Assembly (NCBI RefSeq): GCF_001270265.1
Contig: NZ_LGAP01000009.1
Span: forward strand, 62,001-126,000
Length of the DNA: 64,000 nucleotides
Direction: 5' to 3'
DNA from: Ensifer adhaerens
GTDB taxonomy: Bacteria > Pseudomonadota > Alphaproteobacteria > Rhizobiales > Rhizobiaceae
Each line of letters opens with the position of its first letter. Positions within the stretch are counted from its first letter, which is position 1. The notes beneath the pieces are model-generated. The model was not told the origin of the DNA. It saw nothing but the letters and a program-made list of their open reading frames with translations, and did not search any database. This document shows, in pieces, positions 1-9,579 of this stretch. Position numbers and translations under genes: made by a program.

Positions 1-209
1 GAGCCGTCGGCCTGCCGACGCGCATGTCCGAAATCCCCGGCCGCCTGCCGCCGGCCGAACGGCTGATGGACGCAATCGCCCAGGACAAGAAGGTCAAGGG
101 CGGCAAGCTCACCTTCATCCTGACTAGGGGCATTGGCCAGTCCTTCGTCGCCGATGATGTGCCGTCCTCCGAGGTCCTGAGCTTCCTGGGGGAAAAACAC
201 CCCCAATGA
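1..209 (+). CDS. aroB: 3-dehydroquinate synthase, C-terminal end (partial)
   Basis: The reading frame is open from base 3 to a TGA at 207-209 and encodes about 68 residues. It includes [19 protein letters not shown] and a tail ending in [14 protein letters not shown], which resembles the C-terminal helical region of AroB. AroB makes 3-dehydroquinate from DAHP in the shikimate pathway in the cytoplasm. Its NAD- and metal-binding parts lie upstream of the window. The stop overlaps the start of the next gene by 4 bases (ATGA), so the two are probably co-transcribed, which is the usual aroB-transporter order in Rhizobiales. Confidence 0.85.
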   Translation, partial: AVGLPTRMSEIPGRLPPAERLMDAIAQDKKVKGGKLTFILTRGIGQSFVADDVPSSEVLSFLGEKHPQ

Positions 210-1513
210 CCGGCGAAGCGTTCCTGGCGTTTCTTGGCGAATACTGGCTGTCGATTACCGCGGTCTTCTGCCTGTTGTTGTTTTCCGCTTTCTTCTCGGG
301 CTCCGAAACGGCGCTGACTGCGGCTTCGCGCTCGCGCATGCATTCGCTGGAGAACAACGGCGACGAGCGGGCGGGCATCGTCAATCGCCTGATCGAGCGC
401 CGCGACAGGCTGATCGGCGCGCTGCTGATCGGCAACAATCTCGTCAACATTCTCGCCTCGTCCTTGGCGACGAGCCTGTTGATCGGCCTGCTCGGCAGTT
501 CGGGCGTGGCGATCGCCACGGTCGTCATGACCGTGCTTTTGGTGATTTTCTCCGAAGTGCTGCCGAAGAGCTGGGCGATTGCGTCGCCGGATCGCTTCGC
601 ACTTGCCGTCGCGCCGCTGGTTCGTCCTTTCGTCGCCGTGGTTGGGCCGCTTTCGAGCCTTGTCAACGGCATCGTTCGCCGCATCCTGTCGCTCTTCGGT
701 GTCAGCCTTTCCTCCGAGATGTCGATGCTTTCGGCGCATGACGAACTGCGCGGCGCGGTCGACCTGCTGCATCGCGAAGGCTCGGTCATCAAGGCCGACC
801 GGGATCGGCTCGGCGGTGTGCTCGATCTTGGGGAACTCGAGATCTCCGACATCATGATCCACCGCACCAACATGCGGGCGATCAATGCCGACGATCCGCC
901 GGAAATCTGCGTGCGCGATATCCTGCAAAGCCCGTTCACGCGCTTGCCGCTGTGGCGGGGCGCCACCGACAACATCATCGGGGTGGTGCATTCCAAGGAT
1001 CTGCTGCGCGCGCTTGCAGAACCGGACGTCGAGCCCGAAAACCTCGACATCGTCAAGATCGCGCAGAAACCCTGGTTCGTTCCCGACACGACCAACCTCA
1101 AGGACCAGCTCAACGCCTTCCTGCGTCGCAAGCTGCATCTTGCCATCGTGGTCGACGAATATGGCCAGGTTCAGGGGCTGGTGACGCTCGAGGACATTCT
1201 GGAGGAGATCGTTGGTGATATCGCCGACGAGCACGACCTTGATATCCAGGGCGTTCGCCAGGAAGCCGACGGTTCGATCGTGGTCGATGGCTCGGTGCCG
1301 ATCCGCGACCTCAACCGCGCTCTCGACTGGTCGCTGCCCGATGAAGAGGCGACGACGGTCGCCGGTCTGGTGATCCACGAGTCGAAAAGCATCCCGGAGG
1401 AGCGTCAGGCCTTCACCTTCCACGGCAAGCGCTTCATCGTGATGAAGCGGGTGAAGAACCGGATCACGAAACTCAGGATCCGTCCGGCCGAGGACCAGAC
1501 GCCGATCGCCTGA
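206..1513 (+). CDS. HlyC/CorC (CNNM-type) family transporter
   Basis: The 435 aa product has the full CorB/CNNM layout. A DUF21 membrane domain covers about residues 1-190, with hydrophobic helices and the FFSGSETAL motif near residue 30. A CBS domain pair covers about 205-330, including [20 protein letters not shown] CorC/HlyC C-terminal domain covers about 345-425. Members are inner-membrane proteins linked to magnesium or cobalt efflux; the substrate cannot be read from sequence. The ATG overlaps the aroB stop, so translation is probably coupled. Confidence 0.9.
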   Translation: MTGEAFLAFLGEYWLSITAVFCLLLFSAFFSGSETALTAASRSRMHSLENNGDERAGIVNRLIERRDRLIGALLIGNNLVNILASSLATSLLIGLLGSSGVAIATVVMTVLLVIFSEVLPKSWAIASPDRFALAVAPLVRPFVAVVGPLSSLVNGIVRRILSLFGVSLSSEMSMLSAHDELRGAVDLLHREGSVIKADRDRLGGVLDLGELEISDIMIHRTNMRAINADDPPEICVRDILQSPFTRLPLWRGATDNIIGVVHSKDLLRALAEPDVEPENLDIVKIAQKPWFVPDTTNLKDQLNAFLRRKLHLAIVVDEYGQVQGLVTLEDILEEIVGDIADEHDLDIQGVRQEADGSIVVDGSVPIRDLNRALDWSLPDEEATTVAGLVIHESKSIPEERQAFTFHGKRFIVMKRVKNRITKLRIRPAEDQTPIA

Positions 1514-1516
1514 TGC

Positions 1517-1798
1517 CTACCAGCGCGTCGGCTCGCCGGGGGCTGCCGGCTCCACCGCCAGCGCGTGCAGGCCGGCGTCGAGTTCGGGCTTCAACAGGTC
1601 GTTGATGGCGCGATGGCGCGCCACCCGGCTCATGCCGACAAAGGCCTCGGAAACAATGCGGATGCGCATATGGGTTTCGCCGCCGCCGTCGAAGTCCGGC
1701 TGATGGCCCGCATGCAGATGGCTTTCGTTGATCACGGCGAGCCGCTCGGGGTGGAAGGCGTCGGTCAATTTCTGTTCGATCGTGTCCCGCAGCGACAT
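1517..1798 (-). CDS. bolA: BolA family protein
   Basis: The 93 aa product starts MSLRDTIEQKLTDAF and carries the BolA fold signature: a histidine-containing HAGH segment near residues 29-32, the FVGMSRVARHRAI stretch near 53-66, and LLKPELDAGLHALAV near the end. BolA proteins partner with monothiol glutaredoxins in iron-sulfur handling and iron regulation. Longer upstream in-frame extensions have no BolA similarity, so the ATG at 1796-1798 is preferred. The gene is convergent with the transporter on its left and divergent from the J-domain gene. Confidence 0.9.
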   Translation of the reverse strand: MSLRDTIEQKLTDAFHPERLAVINESHLHAGHQPDFDGGGETHMRIRIVSEAFVGMSRVARHRAINDLLKPELDAGLHALAVEPAAPGEPTRW

Positions 1799-1941
1799 TC
1801 TTCCGTCCCATTTCCTTGGTTGCTGGGTGCCCTTGTGTTGGTCGGGTCCGGCAGCGCGGCCTTGGCGGCGCAAAATGCCCGCACAAAGCCAGCAACATTC
1901 CGCTTTGTCAATTCTTGTTGTGGCCCCGGCCAACCCCCATA

Positions 1942-2577
1942 ATGAGCGCCATGAGACTCGATTCAAAATACTTCGATCGCATTCGGACACGGCGCAAGGT
2001 CGAGCCGCGCGCAGAGCCGACCGCCCCCACCTGTCAGTGGGACGGCTGCGACAAGAAGGGCGTTCATCGCGCACCCGTCGGCCGCAATGCCGAGGGGCAG
2101 TATTTCATGTTCTGCTTCGAGCATGTGAAGGAATACAACAAGGGCTACAACTACTTCTCCGGCCTGTCCGACAACGAAGTCGCGCGCTACCAGAAGGAAG
2201 CGGTGACCGGACATCGTCCGACCTGGACGGTCGGCGTCAACAAGAATGCCAAGAATAGTCCGACCCAGTCGCAGACCCGTTCGGGCTCGGCCGGGGCACA
2301 GGCGCGCATGCGCGATCCCTTCGGTTTCGTCAGCGAAGCAAAGGCGCGCGCCGGCCGTCCCGAGCCCCGCCAGCGCAAGCTGAAGACGCTGGAAGCCAAG
2401 GCCTATGAGACGCTCGGCCTCGGTGCCTCGGCCAGCGCCAGCGATATCAAGGCGGCCTACAAGGATCTGGTCAAGAAACACCACCCGGACGCCAATGGCG
2501 GGGACAGGGGATCGGAGGAGCGTTTTCGCGCAGTAATTCAAGCCTACCAATTGTTAAAACAGGCTGGTTTCTGCTAA
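1942..2577 (+). CDS. J-domain (DnaJ-like) co-chaperone
   Basis: The product is 211 aa from the ATG at 1942; a second ATG at 1951 is also possible. The C-terminal 60 residues form a J domain, with [20 protein letters not shown] followed by the [10 protein letters not shown] loop holding the essential HPD. The N-terminal part has a cysteine pair (CQWDGC) and a [16 protein letters not shown] segment seen in rhizobial J proteins of this type. It probably stimulates a DnaK-type ATPase. It lacks the G/F-rich and zinc-finger regions of true DnaJ. It sits 71 bases upstream of cobS, a conserved rhizobial arrangement. Confidence 0.88.
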   Translation: MSAMRLDSKYFDRIRTRRKVEPRAEPTAPTCQWDGCDKKGVHRAPVGRNAEGQYFMFCFEHVKEYNKGYNYFSGLSDNEVARYQKEAVTGHRPTWTVGVNKNAKNSPTQSQTRSGSAGAQARMRDPFGFVSEAKARAGRPEPRQRKLKTLEAKAYETLGLGASASASDIKAAYKDLVKKHHPDANGGDRGSEERFRAVIQAYQLLKQAGFC

Positions 2578-2648
2578 CAACGCGGATTATTACAGAAGCA
2601 CTTTTGCAGGCGAATGCGCGGGTGCCGTCCGGTGGCCGCTCTGGAGAC

Positions 2649-3647
2649 ATGATGAGCAAGATTGACCTCGACATTTCCAACCTCCCCGACACGACCGTAT
2701 CGGTTCGGGAGGTTTTCGGCATTGACACGGATTTGCGCGTTCCCGCCTACTCGAAGGCCGACGCCTACGTGCCGGATCTCGATCCGGACTACCTCTTCGA
2801 CCGCGAAACCACGCTCGCCATTCTCGCAGGCTTTGCTCATAACCGACGCGTGATGGTCTCGGGCTATCACGGTACCGGTAAGTCCACCCACATCGAGCAG
2901 GTCGCAGCGCGCCTCAACTGGCCGTGCGTGCGCGTCAACCTCGACAGCCATGTCAGCCGTATCGATCTCGTCGGCAAGGACGCGATCGTCGTCAAGGACG
3001 GTCTGCAGGTCACCGAGTTCAAGGACGGCATTCTGCCCTGGGCCTACCAGCACAATGTCGCGCTCGTCTTCGACGAATACGATGCCGGCCGCCCGGACGT
3101 GATGTTCGTCATCCAGCGCGTGCTGGAATCCTCCGGTCGCCTGACGCTGCTCGACCAGAGCCGGGTCATTCGCCCGCATCCGGCCTTCCGCCTGTTTGCG
3201 ACCGCCAACACTGTCGGCCTTGGCGACACGACCGGCCTCTACCACGGCACGCAGCAGATCAACCAGGCGCAGATGGACCGCTGGTCGATCGTCACCACGC
3301 TGAACTACCTGCAGCACGACAAGGAAGTCGACATCGTCGCCGCCAAGGTGAAGGGTTTTACCGCCGACAAGGGCCGCGAGACCGTTTCCAAGATGGTGCG
3401 CGTTGCGGATCTTACCCGCGCCGCCTTCATCAATGGCGACCTGTCGACGGTCATGAGCCCGCGTACGGTGATCACCTGGGCCGAGAACGCCTATATCTTC
3501 GGCGATATCGCCTTTGCCTTCCGCGTGACCTTCCTCAACAAGTGCGACGAGCTGGAGCGGGCACTGGTGGCCGAGCATTACCAGCGCGCTTTCGGCGTCG
3601 AGCTCAAGGAGAGCGCCGCCAATATCGTACTGGAAGCCACCGCCTGA
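2649..3647 (+). CDS. cobS: Cobaltochelatase subunit CobS
   Basis: The product is 332 aa, the known length of aerobic-pathway CobS. CobS is an AAA+ ATPase that with CobT forms the motor driving cobalt insertion by CobN into hydrogenobyrinate a,c-diamide in B12 synthesis. The Walker A motif GYHGTGKST is at residues 72-80 and Walker B ALVFDEYD near 138-145, followed by sensor residues in [15 protein letters not shown] sits just upstream of the doubled ATG at 2649/2652. cobT follows after the broken acetyltransferase gene. Confidence 0.96.
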   Translation: MMSKIDLDISNLPDTTVSVREVFGIDTDLRVPAYSKADAYVPDLDPDYLFDRETTLAILAGFAHNRRVMVSGYHGTGKSTHIEQVAARLNWPCVRVNLDSHVSRIDLVGKDAIVVKDGLQVTEFKDGILPWAYQHNVALVFDEYDAGRPDVMFVIQRVLESSGRLTLLDQSRVIRPHPAFRLFATANTVGLGDTTGLYHGTQQINQAQMDRWSIVTTLNYLQHDKEVDIVAAKVKGFTADKGRETVSKMVRVADLTRAAFINGDLSTVMSPRTVITWAENAYIFGDIAFAFRVTFLNKCDELERALVAEHYQRAFGVELKESAANIVLEATA

Positions 3648-3650
3648 GCC

Positions 3651-4097
3651 ATGGCAGGGGCGGAGGCGAAGGGCGCACCGGCGCTTCGCTTCGTTGAGGA
3701 GAAGAGCGTCTAGAAGACCGCTAAAGCAGTCTTCAAGGGCCTCAAGGCCTTCAACCTCGAAAAGGCGGGAAGCGCCAAATACAGGCGCTTCGCCATTTCG
3801 CTGCGTGACGACGGCGATGAGATCGTGGGCGGCATCGTCGCCTACACCGCGTGGAACTGGTGCTTCATCGAACTGCTCTGGGTAGACGAGGCGCTGAGAG
3901 GTTCCGGCAGCGGGCGCGAGCTCGTTGCGCGTGTCGAGGCAGTCGCTGCAAGCCGCGGCGCCCGCTACGTCTACGTCGACACGTTCAGCTTCCAGGGCGA
4001 CGGCTTCTATCAGAAGCTGGGTTACGACGTTTATGGCAAACTCGATGATTTCCCGCCGGGATTTCACCGCATCTGGCTGAAGAAGGAACTCTCGTGA
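3651..4097 (+). pseudogene. GNAT family N-acetyltransferase with in-frame stop
   Basis: From the ATG at 3651, four bases after the cobS stop, the frame encodes about 148 residues with a GNAT fold: GGIVAYTAWNW, then ELLWVDEALRGSGSGRELV (acetyl-CoA loop), then TFSFQGDGFYQKLGYDVYG. Codon 21 is a TAG at 3711-3713, inside what should be the first conserved strand-helix. Downstream codons stay in frame to the TGA at 4095-4097. A shorter product could start at the GTG at 3825 but would lose the N-terminal third. The gene is therefore probably inactivated by one nonsense change. It lies between cobS and cobT and overlaps the cobT start. Confidence 0.75.
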
Positions 4098-5989
4098 GCT
4101 CGAACTCCAAGGCAAAGCCGACCACGCGCGAAAATGCAGCCGAACCGTTCAAGCGGGCGCTTTCCGGCTGCATCCGATCGATCGCTGGCGATGCCGAGGT
4201 GGAGGTGGCCTTTGCCAACGAGCGGCCGGGCATAGCGGGCGAGCGCATCCGTCTGCCCGAAATCTCCAAGCGGCCGACGCGGCAGGAACTCGCCGTGACG
4301 CGCGGCCTCGGCGACAGCATGGCGCTGCGCAAGGCCTGTCATGATGCGCGCATCCACGCGACGATGTCGCCGCAGGGCGCCGATGCGCGGGTGATCTTCG
4401 ACGCCGTCGAGCAGGCGCGGGTCGAAGCGATCGGCTCGCTGCGCATGGAGGGCGTTGCCAAGAACCTGGGCTCCATGCTCGAGGAGAAATATTCCAAGGC
4501 CAACTTCGGCGCGATCAGCAAGCAGGCCGATGCGCCGCTCGGCGAAGCGGTGGCATTGCTGGTGCGCGAGAAGCTGACCGGCGAGAAGCCGCCGGCATCG
4601 GCCGGCAAGGTGCTCGATCTCTGGCGCGACTTCATCGAGGAGAAGGCTGCCGGCGACATGCGCAACCTTTCGGCGGCGCTCAATAACCAGCAGGCCTTCG
4701 CCCGCGTCGTGCGCGACATGCTGACGTCGATGGATGTTGCCGAGAAATACGGCGACGACGACATCGAGCCGGACGAGCAGGAAAGCGAGACCGACGAGGA
4801 TCAGCCGCGCAGCCAGGAGCAGGACGAGAACGCCAGCGACGAGGAAGCCGGCGACGATGCGGCACCCGCCGACGAAAACCAGGCTGCCGAAGAGCAGATG
4901 GAAGAAGGCGAGATGGACGGCGCGGAGATTTCCGACGACGACCTGCAGGACGAGGGTGACGAGGACAGCGAGACGCCCGGCGAGGTCAAGCGCCCGAACC
5001 AGCCGTTTGCCGACTTCAACGAAAAGGTCGACTACACCGTCTTCACCCGCGAGTTCGACGAGACCATCGCGTCGGAGGAGCTCTGCGACGAGGCGGAACT
5101 CGACCGTCTGCGCGCCTTCCTCGACAAGCAACTCTCGCATCTTCAGGGTGCGGTCGGCCGGCTTGCCAACCGCCTGCAGCGCCGCCTGATGGCGCAGCAG
5201 AACCGGTCTTGGGAGTTCGACCTGGAAGAGGGTTATCTCGACACCGCGCGCCTGCAGCGCATCGTCATCGACCCGATGCAGCCGCTCTCGTTCAAGCGCG
5301 AGAAGGATACGAACTTCCGCGACACCGTGGTGACCCTGCTGATCGACAATTCCGGCTCGATGCGGGGCCGGCCGATCACGGTTGCGGCGACCTGCGCCGA
5401 TATTCTGGCGCGCACACTGGAGCGCTGCGGCGTCAAGGTGGAGATCCTCGGCTTTACCACCAAGGCCTGGAAGGGCGGGCAATCGCGCGAGAAATGGCTG
5501 GCCGGCGGCAAGCCGCAATCGCCGGGCCGCCTCAACGACCTGCGCCATATCATCTACAAGTCGGCCGATGCGCCGTGGCGGCGCGCGCGCCGCAATCTCG
5601 GCCTGATGATGCGTGAGGGCCTGCTCAAGGAAAACATCGACGGCGAGGCGCTGATCTGGGCGCATGAACGCCTGATGGCCCGGCGCGAGCAGCGCCGCAT
5701 CCTGATGATGATTTCGGATGGCGCGCCGGTCGACGATTCGACGCTGTCGGTCAATCCGGGCAACTATCTCGAACGGCACCTGCGCGCCGTGATCGAGCAG
5801 ATCGAGACCCGCTCGCCGGTCGAACTGCTGGCGATCGGCATCGGTCATGACGTGACGCGCTATTATCGCCGCGCCGTGACGATTGTCGATGCGGACGAAC
5901 TGGCTGGCGCGATGACCGAGCAGCTTGCCGATCTGTTCGAAGACGAAAGCATGAGCCGCCGTCCGGGGCGGACCCGCCGCGCAGGATAA
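4094..5989 (+). CDS. cobT: Cobaltochelatase subunit CobT
   Basis: The 631 aa product has the classic CobT layout. An N-terminal helical domain is followed by a very acidic linker at about residues 215-300, rich in Asp and Glu. A C-terminal von Willebrand A domain has the metal-ion MIDAS motif DNSGSMRG near residue 418 and the later [11 protein letters not shown]. CobT docks the CobS AAA+ ring to CobN during cobalt insertion in the cytoplasm. Translation starts at a GTG whose bases overlap the stop of the preceding broken gene (GTGA), suggesting coupling. The length equals that of characterised CobT. Confidence 0.96.
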   Translation: MSSNSKAKPTTRENAAEPFKRALSGCIRSIAGDAEVEVAFANERPGIAGERIRLPEISKRPTRQELAVTRGLGDSMALRKACHDARIHATMSPQGADARVIFDAVEQARVEAIGSLRMEGVAKNLGSMLEEKYSKANFGAISKQADAPLGEAVALLVREKLTGEKPPASAGKVLDLWRDFIEEKAAGDMRNLSAALNNQQAFARVVRDMLTSMDVAEKYGDDDIEPDEQESETDEDQPRSQEQDENASDEEAGDDAAPADENQAAEEQMEEGEMDGAEISDDDLQDEGDEDSETPGEVKRPNQPFADFNEKVDYTVFTREFDETIASEELCDEAELDRLRAFLDKQLSHLQGAVGRLANRLQRRLMAQQNRSWEFDLEEGYLDTARLQRIVIDPMQPLSFKREKDTNFRDTVVTLLIDNSGSMRGRPITVAATCADILARTLERCGVKVEILGFTTKAWKGGQSREKWLAGGKPQSPGRLNDLRHIIYKSADAPWRRARRNLGLMMREGLLKENIDGEALIWAHERLMARREQRRILMMISDGAPVDDSTLSVNPGNYLERHLRAVIEQIETRSPVELLAIGIGHDVTRYYRRAVTIVDADELAGAMTEQLADLFEDESMSRRPGRTRRAG

Positions 5990-6095
5990 TCTTTCGCGAA
6001 ACCGGGCGGCTTTCTGTCGCCCCTTTCATCTCCAAGGCGGCCACTGTTGCCGCCACCTCCCTGCCTATCCTGCCCGCCTGAAGGAACTCCCCCAG

Positions 6096-7088
6096 ATGCT
6101 TGGCCGCGGTCTCCTCGTTCTTTCCCTGCTGGCGTCGACCGGCGTGGCGTGGGCCGCCAGCGGCTGCGAGACGCTGCCCATTGCCAGCCGGCAGATAGAC
6201 GCTTTCAAGGTCGGCTCCAGCCAGACGCGGTTCGGTCAGCTCGAATTCATCGGCGGACTGGAGATGACGTCGTCCAACGCGCTGTTCGGCGCGGTTTCGG
6301 CGATCCGGTTCCGGACCGATGGCACTTCCTTCGTTGCAGTAATGGATACGGGCCATTGGCTCGAAGGGGCGGTGACCCGTGATGCTGACGGCAGGCTTTC
6401 GGGCCTGACGGACCTGACGGCAACGCCGATGGCAGATAGAAGCGGTGCGGTCGGGCTGGAGAAGTGGAAGGTGGATTCGGAGGGGCTGGCGCTGCGCGAG
6501 GGCGAGGTGATCGTCAGCTACGAGCAGGCCCATCGCATCGATATCTACCCGGACCCGGGTTTTGCCGGTTCAGGGCCGATCGGCAGCCTGCCGTTGCCGT
6601 TCCCGAAGACGGAGCTTCGCAACAATGGCGGGCTCGAGACCGTGGCGATTTCACCGAAGGATGGCCCGCTTGGCGGCGCTGCCGTCACCGTGTCCGAGCG
6701 TAGCGTCGACAAGGCGGACAATCTTCTCGCAGGCATTCTCGACGGCCCGATGAAGGGTGCCTTTGCGGTTGCCCGCACCGAGCCTTACGCGGTCACCGAC
6801 GGCGCTTTCCTGCCCGATGGCGACCTCCTGTTGCTGGAGCGGCGGTTCAACTTCGCCTCCGGTCTCGGCATGCGCATCCGCCGCATCCCGGGTGCAAGCA
6901 TCCGACCGGGCGCCGTGGTCGATGGCGACGTCATTCTCGAAGCCGACATGGGCTATCAGATCGACAACATGGAAGGCCTCGACGTTGTCACAGGTGCCAA
7001 TGGCGATGTCCGCGTCATCATCGTTTCCGATGACAACCACTCGATCCTCGAGCGCAACCTGTTGCTGGAATTCCGCCTGATCAAATGA
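6096..7088 (+). CDS. Exported esterase-like/phytase-like family protein
   Basis: The 330 aa product begins with a signal peptide (MLGRGLLVLSLLASTGVAWA, probable cleavage after AWA near residue 20), so it is probably periplasmic. The rest matches the 'esterase-like activity of phytase' family: FIGGLEMTSSN, the DTGHWLEGAVTRDADG strand, GLALREGEVIVSYEQAHRI, and a C-terminal NMEGLDVV...VSDDNHSILERNLLLEF. The family is predicted to be a beta-propeller; no substrate is assigned. The gene is monocistronic and is followed by a hairpin. Confidence 0.8.
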   Translation: MLGRGLLVLSLLASTGVAWAASGCETLPIASRQIDAFKVGSSQTRFGQLEFIGGLEMTSSNALFGAVSAIRFRTDGTSFVAVMDTGHWLEGAVTRDADGRLSGLTDLTATPMADRSGAVGLEKWKVDSEGLALREGEVIVSYEQAHRIDIYPDPGFAGSGPIGSLPLPFPKTELRNNGGLETVAISPKDGPLGGAAVTVSERSVDKADNLLAGILDGPMKGAFAVARTEPYAVTDGAFLPDGDLLLLERRFNFASGLGMRIRRIPGASIRPGAVVDGDVILEADMGYQIDNMEGLDVVTGANGDVRVIIVSDDNHSILERNLLLEFRLIK

Positions 7089-7089
7089 A

Positions 7090-7111
7090 AACGGGGCCAA
7101 TCGTCCCCGTC
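7090..7111. terminator. Hairpin between convergent genes
   Basis: ACGGGG and CCCCGT pair around an 8-base loop just after the phytase-like gene stop. T-rich tracts follow on the plus strand only after a short gap. It probably ends the plus-strand transcript, and perhaps the facing minus-strand one. Confidence 0.5.
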
Positions 7112-7135
7112 ATCAATTTCTTTTTCCAAACGATA

Positions 7136-7774
7136 TCAGGCTGTCGCCTTCGTGGCCGGCATGGGCTTGATCACGCTCATTAGCGCGCCGTAGGGCAGCA
7201 GCATGACGATACCGCAGAGGATCTTGACCGTTAGGTCGCCCAAGGCCCAGGAGATCCAGCGCGGGGCTTCGGTCGAAAGGATGCCGAGCAGCGGCGCGGT
7301 CTCCAGCGCAAAGCTGTCATTCGGTCCGAGGAACACGAAGAACGGCGCAAAAGCGAAGGAGAAGAACATCGCCGTGTCGAGCGCCGAGCCGATCAGGGAG
7401 CCGGCCAGCGGCGCACGCCACCAGCTCTGGCGGCGGAGCCTGTTGAATACGGAGATATCAAGAAGCTGGCCGAACAGAAAGGCGGAGCCGGAGGCGATCG
7501 CGATGCGCGGCGTGGCTGCGAAGAAGGAGAGAACGATCGCGACGAGAAAGCCGGCGACGACGACACGACGCGCAATGCGCGGGCCGAAATGACGGTTGGT
7601 CAGGTCGGTGACAAGGAACGCGAAGGGATAGCTGAAGGCACCCCAGGTCAAGAGGTCGCCGAGCTGCATGCCGGCGATCGAGCCCGGCAGCGGGTACTGA
7701 ACGAGGAAGTTCGAGGCCACGACCACCAGGGTCATGAGCGCGACATAAACGAAGAACGTGCGGTTGATCAGCAT
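7136..7774 (-). CDS. yhhQ: Queuosine precursor transporter (YhhQ/VUT family)
   Basis: The 212 aa product starts MLINRTFFVYVALMTLVVVAS and has about six hydrophobic helices. Family motifs include LTWGAFSYPFAFLVTDLTNR and the helix with SLIGSALDTAMFFSFAF. E. coli YhhQ imports 7-cyano-7-deazaguanine (preQ0) for queuosine tRNA modification. The ATG at 7772-7774 is chosen because AGGA lies 8 bases upstream, whereas the longer in-frame extension runs into a structured leader. That leader can fold a pseudoknot that includes the start codon. gluQ, another queuosine-related gene, lies about 29 kb away in this window. Confidence 0.88.
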   Translation of the reverse strand: MLINRTFFVYVALMTLVVVASNFLVQYPLPGSIAGMQLGDLLTWGAFSYPFAFLVTDLTNRHFGPRIARRVVVAGFLVAIVLSFFAATPRIAIASGSAFLFGQLLDISVFNRLRRQSWWRAPLAGSLIGSALDTAMFFSFAFAPFFVFLGPNDSFALETAPLLGILSTEAPRWISWALGDLTVKILCGIVMLLPYGALMSVIKPMPATKATA

Positions 7775-7800
7775 TTTTTTATCCTGGGAGATGCCACCAG
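7771..7800 (-). promoter_or_regulatory. Candidate preQ1-type riboswitch pseudoknot
   Basis: Read on the minus strand, CUGG (7800-7797) pairs with CCAG (four bases each), and GCAU pairs with AUGC, whose AUG is the yhhQ start codon. The A-rich strand GAUAAAAAA links them, and a C stands directly before the 3' CCAG. That is H-type pseudoknot topology, as in preQ1-I riboswitches. A strong hairpin (GCCGGGC/GCCCGGC, 7814-7833) lies just upstream. Loop 1 is only 2 bases, shorter than in known preQ1-I RNAs, so the class assignment is tentative. Confidence 0.45.
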
Positions 7801-7861
7801 TTAGAGAGCGGGAGCCGGGCTCGAACGCCCGGCCGATGAAAATCTGTAAATCAAACACGAG

Positions 7862-7895
7862 AAAAAGGCTTGCCAGATAAACCCGCAAGCCTTTT
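7862..7895 (-). terminator. Rho-independent terminator after rpmB
   Basis: GGCTTGC and GCAAGCC pair around an 11-base loop. A-runs on one side and T-runs on the other make it work in either direction. It lies 33 bases past the rpmB stop and upstream of the yhhQ leader, so yhhQ should have its own promoter. Confidence 0.85.
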
Positions 7896-7927
7896 AAAGT
7901 CGTGTCAAAGACAGACGCTGGCGCCGA

Positions 7928-8224
7928 TTAAGCGGCGGCGGCTTCCGCAGCCTTCTTGACGATCTGACGGCGCAGCAGGCGAGCGCGCATGCTCAGCTCG
8001 TTCTCGTCAGCTTTCACGAGGAAAGCGTCGAGGCCGCCACGGTGTTCAACCGAGCGGAGAGCCGCTGCGGAAACGCGCAGGCGGAAGCGCTGGCCGAGAG
8101 CATCGGAAATCAGCGTGACGTTGCACAGGTTCGGAAGGAACTTGCGCTTGGTCTTGTTGTTGGCGTGGCTGACATTGTTGCCCGACTGGACGCCCTTGCC
8201 GGTCAATTCGCAACTACGGGACAT
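7928..8224 (-). CDS. rpmB: 50S ribosomal protein L28
   Basis: The 98 aa product starts [20 protein letters not shown] and carries [11 protein letters not shown], the L28 signature, with a basic C-terminal region typical of alphaproteobacterial L28. It is a component of the large ribosomal subunit. The gene has its own consensus-like sigma-70 promoter at 8319-8347, giving a leader of about 90 bases, and its own terminator at 7862-7895, so it is a single-gene unit. Confidence 0.97.
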   Translation of the reverse strand: MSRSCELTGKGVQSGNNVSHANNKTKRKFLPNLCNVTLISDALGQRFRLRVSAAALRSVEHRGGLDAFLVKADENELSMRARLLRRQIVKKAAEAAAA

Positions 8225-8613
8225 GGTACACCTATTCTCTTTATCGCCGCCGGACGATGCGGTAGCGGGCCCAGAGCCCAGGCCGCGTTCCTGTTGGCCA
8301 TTATTGGAAAGTTGCGGTTCTATAGTCAGAGACAGCCCGCCCGTCAAGCCAAACCTCTTGCATTCTCGGAAAACCGCCGTTTCTCCCGGCCGTTTCTGCA
8401 TCAGGCAAGCTCGATCGCGGCCACAATAAAGCGTCGCGCGGGCCATTCCAAGCGGTTTATGATGCGCTATCTGTAGTCTTGCGGATGCAGCAGAACGTCC
8501 ATGACGCGGTCGGTGGTCATGTGGCCGGATCTCTCTGAAAGGCGTAGAAAAGCCGCAAACGCCCTGCATTCCAAGGCATTGCGACGGCATTCGAGTAATG
8601 GATCTCTTGGGGC
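8225..8613. other. Intergenic region between rpmB and the DUF3108 gene
   Basis: These 389 bases hold the rpmB leader and promoter on the minus strand and the upstream region of the DUF3108 gene on the plus strand. I see no convincing additional gene, RNA or repeat. In-frame open stretches here lack ribosome-binding sites and recognisable domains. Confidence 0.6.
8319..8347 (-). promoter_or_regulatory. Sigma-70 promoter of rpmB
   Basis: On the minus strand TTGACG (8347-8342) is followed after exactly 17 bases by TATAGA (8324-8319). This is close to consensus and places the transcription start near 8312, about 90 bases before rpmB. Confidence 0.75.
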
Positions 8614-9390
8614 ATGAAGTTGCGCATCGGTTCTCGCGCGGTAGCGCTGTTGTCAGTGGCATTGTTTTCCACAGCATCGCTTGCTGCGGATGTCGAGCAT
8701 CAGACGGACTACAGCATCTCGCTTGCCGGTTTGCCGCTTGCGAGAGCGTCGTTCCATACGGCGCTTGAAAAGAATCGCTACACGATATCAGGAACGCTGC
8801 ACTCGGCGGGCCTCGTCGACATTTTCAGCCGGACCTCGGGCCAGACCCGCGTCTCCGGCGTGATCGGCCGCGACCATCTGCGCGCAAACGAATATTCGAT
8901 GTCCTATCGCAGCGGCAAGAAGGGCCGGGCGATCAGCGTCACCTACAGCAACGGCAACGTTGTGCATGCCAGCATGAACCCGAAGCGCACGCCGCTGCCG
9001 AAGAACTGGGTGCCGGTGACCTCACGCGACATGCGCAACGTGCTCGATCCGCTGTCCGGCCTCATCATTCCGGGCAAGGCCCGCGTTTGCCCTAATACGC
9101 TGCCGATCTTCGACGGCGAATCGCGCCTGGACATCAAGCTGTCGGCGAAGGGGACCAGGCCGTTCAAGACCAAGGGGTTTGACGGCGAGGCGATTGTCTG
9201 CGGCATCCGCTTCGTTCCGAAGGCGGGCTACAAGAAGGGGCGCGAAGACGTCGAATATCTCAGGCGGCTGCAGACGATGGAAATCTGGTTTGCCAAGTCG
9301 GACGCCGTCGATGTCTATGCGCCCGTCTATGTGCGCATCCCGACCAAGCTTGGTCCGGTGACGGTATCGGCGACGCGATTCGGCGGTTGA
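8614..9390 (+). CDS. DUF3108 domain-containing exported protein
   Basis: The 258 aa product has a signal peptide ending SLAADVEHQ (probable cleavage near residue 25). The mature part matches DUF3108: [44 protein letters not shown], and a C-terminal [20 protein letters not shown]. The family is predicted periplasmic with no known reaction. It stands alone, divergent from rpmB, as in other rhizobial genomes. A mosaic repeat follows it. Confidence 0.82.
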   Translation: MKLRIGSRAVALLSVALFSTASLAADVEHQTDYSISLAGLPLARASFHTALEKNRYTISGTLHSAGLVDIFSRTSGQTRVSGVIGRDHLRANEYSMSYRSGKKGRAISVTYSNGNVVHASMNPKRTPLPKNWVPVTSRDMRNVLDPLSGLIIPGKARVCPNTLPIFDGESRLDIKLSAKGTRPFKTKGFDGEAIVCGIRFVPKAGYKKGREDVEYLRRLQTMEIWFAKSDAVDVYAPVYVRIPTKLGPVTVSATRFGG

Positions 9391-9450
9391 AACCGGCGGT
9401 TGGCTCTAACATTTCGCACCGAGTCGTGATTTTATCCGCGCCGGTTTTCG

Positions 9451-9557
9451 CTACAGCGCCGCGCGTCAAATATGACGCGCTAAGGACGCTGTAACACTTT
9501 AACTTGCTGCATAATTTTCTCCTTAAATCGATTCCGATTTAACGAATTATGCAGTGG
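9451..9557 (+). repeat. Two-palindrome mosaic repeat, family 2, copy 1
   Basis: About 107 bp made of two inverted repeats. The first begins CTACAGCGCCGCGC and closes with CGCTGTAAC; the second begins CTGCATAA and closes with TTATGCAG. Closely related copies are at 32963-33070 (same orientation) and 11787-11889 (inverted), with a half-copy at 21639-21674. The architecture is RIME-like; I am not sure of the published family name. Confidence 0.75.
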
Positions 9558-9579
9558 AGGCCGCGTGAGGGGATAAGGC

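Noticed and set aside
2574-5848. Long antisense frames opposite cobS and cobT
   Set aside because: cobS and cobT match known proteins over full length; the antisense frames have no recognisable domains.
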